64,000 nucleotides of DNA from Diaporthe sp. PMI_573 (taxonomy: Eukaryota > Ascomycota > Sordariomycetes > Diaporthales > Diaporthaceae): positions 62,001 to 126,000 of the forward strand of contig JAJTUP010000055.1 of the NCBI GenBank assembly GCA_021399435.1. Direction: 5' to 3'. The stretch's first letter is position 1. Each line of letters opens with the position of its first letter. Both the position numbers and the translations under genes were made by a program. The notes under the pieces are model-generated. The model was given only the letters and a program-made list of their open reading frames with translations. It had not been told where the DNA came from and made no database searches. This document shows, one piece after another, positions 44,383 to 54,862 of the stretch.

Positions 44383-45694
44383 CTACGCATGTTGGAACCG
44401 CGGGGCGCGCTTCTCCAAAAACGCAGACAGCCCCTCTTTACAATCTTGAGTGCTGAACGTCGCGTAGTACAACGCCTTTTCATGAACCATGCCGGCCTCA
44501 AGATGCGAGTTCTCGGCTAATCGTTGGGGGGAAAATGGTCAGCGGGCGTCTACATGGTCAGCACCAGGGGTGGCGGGCTCACCTGTCAAGACGGCCTGTT
44601 TTGCAGACGCGACGACAGTTGCAGACAAGGATGCAATCCGCCTGGCAAGTTTGATTGCTTCCTCCTCAACATTTCCCTTGGGAAACACCTTGTTGACAAG
44701 ACCAAGATTGTGGAGCTCGGCGGCAGCGACCGAGTCACCCGTCAGGATGAGTTCCATGGCCTAGATGGTCGTGTCAGTCAAGTGCTCGAGACAGCAAGGG
44801 AGTGGGCGCCCGGGGGTTTTACCCTATACTTTCCCAAGGCCCGGGCGAACCTCTGAGTCCCTCCAGCACCAGGAATGGTGCCAATAGTGATCTCTGGGAG
44901 TCCGAATCTGGCATCTTCTTCAGCGTAGATGATATCACACTGGCGGCGTTTGCTGTCAATACGGTCTCCAGCGCTACCGGGACATTGGCCACGATACTTA
45001 CCGCCAAGGCAATCTCACAGCCGCCCCCCAACTACTCAGTCGTCAGTATGTGCAGCTTGGTTGAACAAGAAAACATTGTACTGACAGCGAAGCCAGTCAC
45101 AGCAGCGACTGAGGGTTTTGAGAAGTGGGCAAAGGCATCTGTGAGGTCCTTGAGGAAGCCCCTCTGGTGTGCCTCGGCGGTTGAGATGTGGACCAGCTCC
45201 TTGAGGTCCATGCCGGCTGCCCTCGTCGGTCGCTGATCAGCATGTCTGGGTTATGTCTGGTCTTGTCGTCATCAGGGTTACTTGCCACAGAAGGGCCCGC
45301 CACCTGGGCTGCCGGACACGACCAGTGCGCGGATGTCGTTGCGTGCGTCCAGGTAAGCCAAGGCTGCAACTATGGCATCGATCATGGCCTGGGTGAAGGC
45401 GTTTCGTTTCTGTGGGCGGTTGAGTTGCACGACCGCCACGCCGTCGTCATCGGCCAGGACTTTGATGTGCTCTGTGGAGAGGTGGACGATATCTTGCATC
45501 AGGGTTCCGGCCATTGTCATCATAGGGGGTGGTGATTTGTCAGGGCAAAATTTGAAATCCAGGCCTTCAGCTGGGCAAAGAGTTGCCCTTTTCAACAGAG
45601 CACGGGTGGGCAGGGACGGCAGGAAGTGTCGTGCAGTTTCAGAAAGAGGCATACTGGTCCGAGTGCAACCGGGCAGAGAAGGGAGGGCGCGCAT
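44383..45694 (-). CDS. Enoyl-CoA hydratase/isomerase
   Basis: Hydrates 2-enoyl-CoA in fatty-acid or branched-chain amino-acid breakdown. Six exons on the minus strand: 45694-45286, 45216-45086, 45031-45002, 44939-44823, 44760-44583 and 44516-44383, 332 residues. Crotonase core: [78 protein letters not shown]. Both catalytic Glu are present (E186 in GGCEIA, E206 in LPEITIG, 20 apart as in the family). Residues 1-50 are Arg/Ser/Leu-rich and could target mitochondria. The C-terminus PRFQHA is not a PTS1. Intron 1 needs a GC donor (GCAAGT) to restore FCAGMDL. The third exon is only 30 nt. The start could also be the in-frame ATG at 45652. Confidence 0.92.
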
Positions 45695-48608
45695 GTGAGG
45701 CCAGCGAGATGTGCAGGGCGCAGCATCCGCGGCCGGGTGAGGGCCAGCATGATTACCCAGCTAGGTAGTTGGTTAGCTACCCCTAGGTGGTTGAGCATGT
45801 AAGGGTGGTGGTATATGTGGTTGCTTCTTGCTCCTGCCTGCTGGCCTGCATGTGCGCAGAGGGTGCCCGCAGAGGGTACCCGCAGATTGTGTTGCGTCAA
45901 CATACATGGCAGGATATTATCAATCAGATATGGACGTTGAATCGGGCAGGAGGAAGTCAGGACGGCGACCCTTGGGCAGCCCTTGGCGCGCTGGCTCGCT
46001 GGCTCTGGCCCGGCTGGGCCCCTAGGTTGGTTCAAAAGCTTATTTGACAACCGGGCGCGTTGGATCACACCCGGCGGCACCAGGCACTTGCAGGGGTCGG
46101 CCTGCGAGTCTGGACGCCCTCCAACTTCCGCAGTTGCTGGATCCGGATCTTGGCGTCAAACTCCCAAGCCCGCCATGCCTCGCCCTCTGCGCCCTCTGCG
46201 CCGTCTGCGCCCTCTGCGCACCTTGCGCGCTTTTGCGCCGGGAAACGCCATGGTCAGGCTGAATGACAAACCTCTTACCAACGACCAGGGAAATCAAGGA
46301 ACTTGGTCCTTCCATCCTGCAGCGCAGCGTCCCAGCGCGTCTGCCACCAACAGCTCCAGCCTGGGCAGGCAGATGCAGCGTGACCGAACCGCGTCTTCCG
46401 TCTCCCCCTTCCGCCCAACATGCAACCACCGCACCACACCTGCGCCTCCGTATTTCGCATCGCCATCGCCATCGCCCTCGCCCTCGCCCTCAGGGGTCCC
46501 TCTTGGCTGCTGCCCACCCAAGCCCCTCCCCCCCGGCCCCTCGGTCGCTACCATGGAAGGAAGGAACCCCAAGAAGGAGGAAGGGGTGCACATGTGCCGT
46601 GACGACAGTCCCAAGGGGCCAGTCTGCCTCGTCAATCGCGTCCCCCGCCTTCCAAACCAAATTACCTACCTGCCCATGTACACTACACTACTGTGGTACG
46701 CCTCATGCATACCTGTCTCGCATAGCATTCCGCCCTCAAAACTTCCTTCCACATATCGCCAGGGCATCGGTGATCTCTGGGCCCAATTTCCGACCCACCG
46801 TCGATATCACCGTGATCCCCGGCCTACAGGTTCCTAAACCATCTTGTTCGTCCGCCTAGCCTACCAATACCCGCACTTCCCACTGCCCAGCAATGTCTGG
46901 ATGTCTGGGTGGCTGCATGTCTGCATCGATCGATGCAACCGAGTCCACTTTGTTGCTTCTTCCGGCCGCCTTCCTCCATGCTTCTTCGCCCGCTTCCCTC
47001 TCCTCCCGCCTGAAGCTCGCTTGGGAGCCCGCATGCCTCCTTCCTGCAGCTCTCTTTTGCCTCGATCCCATCAAAAAGGCGTCATAGCTTTCGAGAATGA
47101 GTACACAGTATACACTTGACGAGCGACGTCAACATAGACTGTCTGCATGCGCCCTTCGAGCCCGCATACGCCGATGCCACACCATGTGACAGTGACCCGT
47201 ATCAACGAAACCGATGAGCTCTCGGTGTGCCGAAAGATCGTCCCTATGCTGCCACCGGCGATAGTACCCGTAGAACAAGCAACCATTGAGGGATCCGGTG
47301 TGGAGGGCCCCACCTCGCGTGCGGATGATTCCAGCCATGTTTTTTTGTTTCAATACCCGCTGCGACTTGCTTTGTTTTTTTGCTTCCCGCGGGGCCGCTC
47401 GCCAACATCCAGGTGACGATCCACTCGGCTCCTGAGCCCGCCTTGCATGTGGCCGGCCCCATGGGTCCACCCCAGATGCGCTCCTCCCGCCCCCGCTCAG
47501 CGGCCAATTCGGGGGTTTTGCCCTCCGGGAACCTGATCTGATAATCTTCCAGCCTCCGTGTTGCGCTTACTTTCTGGAAAGGGAATTTGCCCCGGGAAGA
47601 ACAGGTGTGTATCTGACTCTCCATTCGTCCAAAGATGTAGCACAACCCTACAATATAACTCGTTATAACTATCTCAGCATTCCATTACAAGTTGCTTTTT
47701 TTTTTTTTACAAAAGAAAATATTTTTAAATATTTTTATGAGGATTTTTTAAGCAAGAAAATTTACGGATATATGGCCTAAAACTCATATTTAGGGGGGAA
47801 AGATTAAACGAGAAGTCTTACTAAAACAATTTTAAAATAATTATTTGATTATTTATACTATCTTGAAACTCAATATAGCTGCATGCCTCCTACTTTCGAT
47901 ACAGCTTGTGTGTGGTAGTTTTTTCAATACAACTGAAGCGGGAGTATTTAGACGGTATGGCACAAGAACCACTGCGACGCTGCAGGCCACTCTGGACAGC
48001 TACACTGCTGCCGGGCAACGTGCAAGTCATTCCAACCGATTATTGTGAACCTTCAGAGCCTTGTCGACGTCGATCTTCATGCAAGGCATGGACAGCCTGG
48101 CCTCGGTATCGGGCTGCAGTGCGACATGGACCGGGACAAGCTACTAAGAGAGGCGAAGGCAACGACTGACACTACAACCTTCCTCCAACCTTCCTCATTG
48201 GTGTAATCGTGGGGGTAATTGGGAACGTGTCCTCGACGCCATGCACAGAAGTGGACGAAGAGCTGCACATACCCACAGACTCGAACACACAATGGCTGAG
48301 AAATAGAGGCGACCACCACGCTTGTTTGAGACTAGGCATAATCCAGCTGGCTCTATTGGGCGCCTAGACATGTGAAACTCAAACCCACGCCGGAAATATA
48401 CGTTAAGTAATTTAAATACCTTTTTTTTACCTTACTGTTGTTTTTCTTGTATATACATATCTATATTATAAAATGTAAATTATTTAAAAAGAAAATTAAA
48501 CCTTGTAACTAGAATAAGGCCATAAAAGAAATGGTTTAAAAACTAATGTTAGTTAAAAAGAAGTCATAGAATATTATAGGAAATTCCTATATAATAGTTT
48601 CCTATTAT
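45695..48608. other. Gene-poor region with GC-rich then A/T-rich DNA
   Basis: 45.7-47.6 kb is GC-rich with short repeats (9-mer GCCCTCTGC at 46182-46226; 6-mer TCGCCA/CTCGCC near 46465-46497). Its open frames show no domain. 47.65-48.6 kb switches abruptly to A/T-rich DNA, like an eroded repeat. No intact gene or terminal repeats seen. Confidence 0.45.
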
Positions 48609-48674
48609 GTGATATGGTTATATGTACTAATGTGGGTTGATGTGATATGGCTACATGTACTAATGTGGGTTGAT
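48609..48674. repeat. 33-bp tandem repeat, two copies
   Basis: Two adjacent copies (48609-48641, 48642-48674) differ only by two T/C transitions, at the edge of the A/T-rich island. Confidence 0.85.
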
Positions 48675-49218
48675 GCACCATGCCTATATGCTAAGCCCAG
48701 TCTACGCCCTATCTGGAATGTGGCCAACGCTCGCCTATGCATCCGAACTGTCACTATGCTTGCCATACCAAAGTGATGCAAGGCTTCGGGTGTCATTTAG
48801 CACAGTGCCAAGTTGGAGCTTCACCGTTAAGGTGATGTAGTAACATGCAACTTCAAGCACGAAAACAAGCTTAACCAGATCACAAGCTTGTAGTCTCAAG
48901 TGCCACTCGCCTCCTGTCACTGGTGGGCTCGCGGAAGAAGCAGCTCCAGCCATATGGAGGGTTCCGTGGCCTCATGGACGGATTCGGCAAGCCAACTGCT
49001 ATATAAGACGTAGACATGGCCCGCCATCGAGAGCAAAAGCTTACTGGGAAATCCCCAGGAACCGCTGGTGTTTATCCCAAGGCGTCACGACTCTTTGTTA
49101 CCTGTCAGATAGTTTATGAGAACATCTACTCCGAGACTTTGTCTAACCCCATGCTGGCCTGAGACCTCTCCCAGTTGCCCACACTTGCCCTCCTTACTGT
49201 TATTAGACATTGCCCACC
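48675..49218 (+). promoter_or_regulatory. Promoter and leader of the adenylation/oxidoreductase gene
   Basis: A TATATAA box at 49000-49006 lies 213 bp before the ATG at 49219. The sequence between is pyrimidine-rich just before the start. Confidence 0.5.
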
Positions 49219-52200
49219 ATGTCGTTTCACGCGACCTCATCTCTGTCCCAAGGGGACCAAGTTCTCTTCAACAGATACGGAAAGGGACCAACGATTCCCC
49301 TTCCTCACCACACTATCACAGACGCATTCCAAGCAACTGCCTCTGCGTATCCGCACGCGACAGCAGTCCGTGAATGCTTCGACTCCGAGAGGGTGTTGAC
49401 GTACGCTGAGCTGGATGCGCGCTCTAACGTGATAGCTAACTATCTCGTTCAAATTCACGGAGTGGGCCCCAGCCAGAGGGTCGTCTGCGTCTATTCCCGA
49501 TCTGTCGAGATGTGCGTGTTCATCCTTGGCGTCTTAAAGGCGGGAGCGCAGTACGTGCCGATTGACGGCGCTGTGATGGTAGAGGACAGTCTGAGGCAGT
49601 AAGTGCACTTTTGGCCGGTAAATCGATCCAGGTGTTGGATGGATTTCTGATATCCTCGCAGCGTTATCTACGACTCGGGAGCGAGCGTTGTGCTTTGTTT
49701 CTCTACCTTCAAGGACAAGGTTGAGAGGAGCATGCCGGCTGGAAGCTCTGCCAAGGTTGTCGCTTTTGACGCCGCAGATTCCATCTGGACGACTGGAGAC
49801 ACGCAGAGGCTGAATGTCAATATTCGGCCGCAAGATGGAGCCTATGTCATTTACACGTACGCTCATCCCATCATTTCACAAAGTTCTAGCGTGAAAACTA
49901 AAACCAGTTCTTAGATCTGGCACAACCGGGAAGCCAAAGGGCGTGGACTGCAGCCATATGAACCTCTGCAACACCCTGCTCAACGAGCCAGGCAAGCTTG
50001 GCATCACAGTTGGCACCGAGGTGGCTTGCGTGCTGATGCTGAGCTTCGACCTGTGCGCGTGGGAGATCCTCACGACGTTAATGAACGGAGGTACCTTGAA
50101 TCTGCGAGGACCTTCCCGCAGAGGCGGTGACCGTGAGATTTGGAACGCATGCCTTGGCCGCGTCGACGTTGTCATCAGCACGCCGACAGGGGCCCAGAAA
50201 TACTTTCCAAAGCGCTCCGAGTTCCCAAATGTCAAGACAATCGTCGTGGGAGGGGAGCCTTGCCCCGTCTCACTTGCTGAGGAATGGTATGTACAAATTG
50301 TTTTTTTGCTGCTATTTTCCGTCCAACCTTTCTCCCCATCCTATCTCAAAACGGAGTTATCAGCACCTCGACTGTGTAACATACATTTGTTGCAATCTAG
50401 CACGAGAGCTTGTGCTATTACAGGCCGTGTTTACTCTCGATCAGCAAAAAAATATCCCCATTGAATTAGCGCAACCAATTCCTTGTGCTTCTCGATCAGG
50501 AGCCGTTTTACTTACGCATAAGAAAAGGTCTCCTCACGTCAAGTTCTACAACATCTGTGGTCCTACTGAGATCACAATCCTGAACACTGCTCAGCTCCAC
50601 GAACCCGGCACAAAACTCACAATTGGCACGCCCATTCCGAACACAAACGTGTACATCTTGGATGACTCGCTGAATCCCGTGCGGATTGGAGAGATCGGCC
50701 TGATGTGGGTTGGCGGACTCAGCGTCTCCAGAGGTTATGTCAACTTGCCAGATCTGACAGCTCAGAGATATCGTCCAGACAAGTTCGCAAGCGACGGTAG
50801 TATGATGTTCAACACAGGGGACCTTGGCCGTTGGCTGGGCAACGGCGAGCTCGAGCCCCTGGGTCGCAAGGACGACCAAGTCAAGATCAAGGGGTTCCGC
50901 GTGGAACTCGACGGCATCTCTGCCACAATGGAGTCCTTCCCGGGCGTCGAAAAAGCGGCTGCCATCAAGATTGGTGAGCTGCTATGGGGCTTCTACAGCG
51001 CCGCTGGCATTGTGGACGAGGTCGCGCTGAAGGCTCACCTTGCGACGCGCCTTAACCACTACGCCCTCCCTTCCAAGCTTGTCCATATGACGATTATGCC
51101 AATGACCCCCGGTGGGAAGATCGACAAGAGGACGCTGAAAGAACTCGGGGCTGCCAACGAAACCGAGATCACCAAGCCGCCCCAGGACATTCCGACGCCG
51201 CCACCCACGGTCTACTCGCAGGAGACAGCTGTTGGGTTGTACAAGCCTGGAACAGTGGAGAAGAGCCTCGAGCGCGGCTCGATTACGGAAATGGAGAGCG
51301 TCAACGAGAAGGAGATCGAGTTGCCAGCCAAGAACGGTTTCCACGGTCAGAGATGGTTCCGTCACAGGGCCCTGTCCGCCTACAGGAAGCTTTTCCTTGT
51401 CATTTTCGGCATCAACCTCATCGCCTTCATTGTCATGCTCGTCAACGCGCCGAGCGAGGGCCTCCCAGCCAACAACCTCGCCACAGCGGTCGCGGCGAAC
51501 CTCCTCGCGTCGGTGCTCTTCCGCCAGGAATACGTCGTCAACTTTGTCTTCTGGCTTGCTACCCGCTGCCCGACATCCGCACCGCTCTGGATCCGCCGCC
51601 ACCTCGCCCGCTGCTATCACATGGGCGGTATCCACTCGGGCGCCGCGGTGACGGCCACGCTGTGGTGGGTCATCTTCGCCGTACAGTCGACCATCTACTT
51701 CGTCCAGGGCAGCGAGAAGTACCACATAAACAGCGCGACCGTCGGGCTCACCTTCACCATCCTGCTCCTGCTCAACGTCATCCTCGTCATGGCGTACCCC
51801 ACCATCCGGCCCAAGTTCCACGACCAGTTCGAGTGGACCCACCGTTTCGCGGGCTGGACGACCCTCGCCCTCGTCTGGGCGCACATCGTCGTCTCGACCG
51901 CCTCCCTCACGCCCGCCGGTGTCCCGCTGGGCGGCGAGCTGCTGCGCAGCCCTGCGATCTGGCTGGTCTCTCTGACCACGCTCTCCATCGCGCTTCCGTG
52001 GATCCGACTGCGCAAGGTCAACGTCGTTGTCGAGCCTTTGTCAAAGCACGCGGTCCGGCTGTACTTTGATTTTTGCACGCCACCTCCCGGCAGGGCTGTC
52101 CGCATCACGGATAACCCTATGAGGGAGTGGCACGCGTTCGCCACGGTGACTGAGCCGGACAAGCCGGGATTCAGCATTGTTGTCTCGCGGGCTGGTGACT

Positions 52201-52739
52201 GGACCGGACGCACGATCGAGAACCCGCCCACCAGGATTTGGACTCGTGGCGTTCCGGCCTCTGGGGTCCTGCGCATGGCGCCGCTCTTCAACAAGATCGT
52301 GCTAGTTGCTACTGGGTCAGGTATTGGACCTTGTTTGCCAGTTATCATGGGTATGTCGTCTCTGGTTCCCTGCCTCTGAGAGGTGATATTCTTCCCAAGA
52401 AAAGGGTGATAAAGCACCATTTTCGCACAAAATGCTAACACACCAGGTGACACAACAGCGAAGAAGGTTCCTTGCAGGATCTTCTGGTCCACTCCCGCTC
52501 CGGAGAAGACGTTCGGCCGAAAGATAATTGACGCCATCTATGACACGGACCCCGAAGCAGTAGTCTGGAACACGCGCGAGCAAGGGCGCCCCAACATGGC
52601 GCTCGAGGCGTACAAGCTCTACAAGGCGAGCGACGCGGAATGCGTCTGCATCATCAGTAATGGCCCCGTCACCTCAAAGTTGGTGTATGACCTCGAGTCA
52701 AGGGGAGTACCGGCATTTGGCCCAATCTGGGATTCATGA
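49219..52739 (+). CDS. Adenylation domain fused to a six-helix membrane oxidoreductase (TmpA/TmpB-like)
   Basis: Five exons: 49219-49598, 49662-49856, 49915-50286, 50528-52350 and 52447-52739, 1020 residues. Residues 30-560 are an AMP-forming adenylation domain: YVIYTSGTTGKPKG, FYNICGPTEITI, FNTGDLGRWL, GRKDDQVKIKGFRVELDG and GGKIDKRTL (A10 Lys). No carrier (LGGxS) motif follows. Residues 620-840 hold about six helices (FLVIFGINLIAFIVMLV, ATLWWVIFAVQSTIYF, FTILLLLNVILVMAYP, GWTTLALVWAHIVVS and others). His residues in RRHLARCYHMGGIHSG and FEWTHRFAGW...WAHIVV are candidate heme ligands. A flavin/nucleotide-binding part with VATGSGIGPCLPVI ends the protein. The layout recalls Aspergillus TmpA/TmpB membrane flavoproteins linked to conidiation; this comparison is from memory. 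The 241-nt fourth intron is unusually long for this gene. Confidence 0.9.
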
Positions 52740-54862
52740 GTATGCGCTGTCCGGGGATTTGACTATTAAGCTGTGTTTCCTTGATTTTGTCACGTTTTCC
52801 TGCTAAAATGAATCGTTTCCCTTACTGAATATATTGTTTCTTTGGATGGACTTGGGTCAGCGTTTCCACTATGTATCCACTTTTCTCCTTTGCACGCTCT
52901 TTGGGAACGAGGTGTGTTTTCACGACTGACTTCAGGATTTGTAATTACCTCTCCGATGGCTGACACAGATTTTGGTCGGACCTCTCTATATTCCATCAGG
53001 CACACGTATTTGTTGTACCCTAGATTACCGATAAATGATAGATTTCCCTACCCTTTCAATCTTAGACGTGTTTTAAAATTATGTATTACGTGAAACTCGC
53101 CCAACCCAGCCCAAGTGCTTGTTGACAACCTTGGTTGACTGACAATTTGGAGCATATCCATCCATTAGAGCCCCCTTCTACTGTGATCAACTAACTGCAT
53201 ATGAAGTCAGGGTCGGACGCGCAGTTCCGAGGATTCAGAACCTTCAAATCCCACAGTAGTGATCAAGCAATCATGAGATGCCTCGTTTGAGATGCCTTGT
53301 TTAAGAAATTTACACTGTCTTAATATGAGGATTTCGAATTGCGCGCTGCTCAGGCATTAGCCGCGCGATAAGATTGCTACAAGCCTCAATTGCTTCTGAT
53401 AGTATACCCAAGCAACTATAGTATACTTTATCGATAGTGGCAAAAGCCTCAACCCCGGAAGTCTACTACTTCGTGGCTACCCAATAGTCCTAGCAATTAT
53501 AATCAAGCCAGGAGCAAACTTTGAGGCTGGAGTAGGTATTTGGGTCTGCATTGAAACATATTATATGTTTGTCACACTTGGTATCCTTGAGTACACTCCT
53601 AATAGGACTGCTTCTCGGCTTAACAATGCAAGCCCAATAGACACTTTGACGTTCTTTACGAGAAGCTTTTGCTTCTCTGAGCACAGTGTGTGAAGCTGTG
53701 CCCTCTTCTCTGGCCAGGTCGTCTCGCTCTGCAATTGACGATTTTGTCCCTGCTGGTCCTGGTCCTGATCCTGACTGTAGTGTGGTCCTAGGAGCCTTGC
53801 TTGAAAATCCCCAAACATTTGCCTGTAATTGATGTCCCTGTGGTACTAGCTGTGAAGAACCTAGACCAGATACACGTACAGCACTCATCGGGTTGAACCC
53901 TGAACATGCCCACCGGCAGGACCCCCACACCTCCTGGCCACTAGCAGAGTTGGGATTTCACAGCGACACCCAACAGGCGCGGGCGGGATCAACCAAGCCG
54001 GGACCGGGGCCCCACGAGGGTGTGGCAGGGCGGATCGATTCATGCAAGCCTCGTCCAGGTGTGGCCTTATCTCGCGTGTCAAGCGCCTCTTATCGTCAAC
54101 AACAAGCAGCGAGAGGCACCATGCCCACGGGAGAAAAAGCAACCTTGGAAGACTTGCAGCTGAGCACATCTGCAGCTGAGCACATTCACACTTGCCTAAA
54201 CAGGACGTCCCGCCTGGAGCGCAGCCACTTGCAGCCCACGCCCATATCGCCCTCTTTTTGGCGTGGCGTTCACGTCTCGCCGCCCGCCCTGCCGAGCATT
54301 ATCACAAGTCAGGCCTTGGTCGTCCTTGTTTGACGGCTGGGTTGCGGTCCTGCTCTCACCAAGCCCGATGTGCCCGGATTGCACGCTAGAGACTACCGCG
54401 CACTTGTGTCGCCCCGTCGCACTCACCAGCGCTTCGGCACGCTCGCACTGGCTCTCGCCCAGGCCCGAGCCTGCGGTCGACCTGCTCAACCGAGGCCTTT
54501 CTTCCTTATCGCCGATCAGGCAGGCCAGGGCTCCCACTTGGGCGGCGCGCGAGATACGGATACAGTGCTTGCAGATAGCCCCTCTTTTTCACCTTTCACG
54601 CTCCGTACCCAGATCGCACGTTCCATCCGGCCTCCTCTCGGTGGTCCGGTGTCCTCGCGAGAATCTCACCTGATTCCCGGTCCGGGTGGGTCGGATGCTG
54701 ACTGATGCCGGTGCCGCGCCGTGCCACCGTCCTCCAGCACCCGTCGTCGCCAGTCCAGGCCGTCTCCGCCCTCGCCCTCGAGTCACGGCCCACAACCGTC
54801 TGTCACGCCTCTCTGGCCGGCTGTTTTGTTTTGATCCGGCCTCTGGCCTCTGAGCATCCGCC
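52740..54862. other. Intergenic region
   Basis: 52.7-53.5 kb is moderately A/T-rich. 54.0-54.86 kb is GC/CT-rich and probably holds the promoter and long leader of the Zn2Cys6 gene. Open frames in the GC-rich part have no domain. Confidence 0.45.

Noticed and set aside
46263..46859. 198-codon frame in the GC-rich region after the hydratase gene
   Set aside because: Pro/Ser/Arg repeats from GC-rich tandem 6- and 9-mers; no recognised domain.
50982..51884. 300-codon charged open frame antisense to the membrane oxidoreductase
   Set aside because: Shadow of GC-biased third positions; no motif, no splice context.
51353..52069. 238-codon plus-strand frame inside the oxidoreductase gene
   Set aside because: Arg/Pro/His-rich shifted frame of the real coding sequence.
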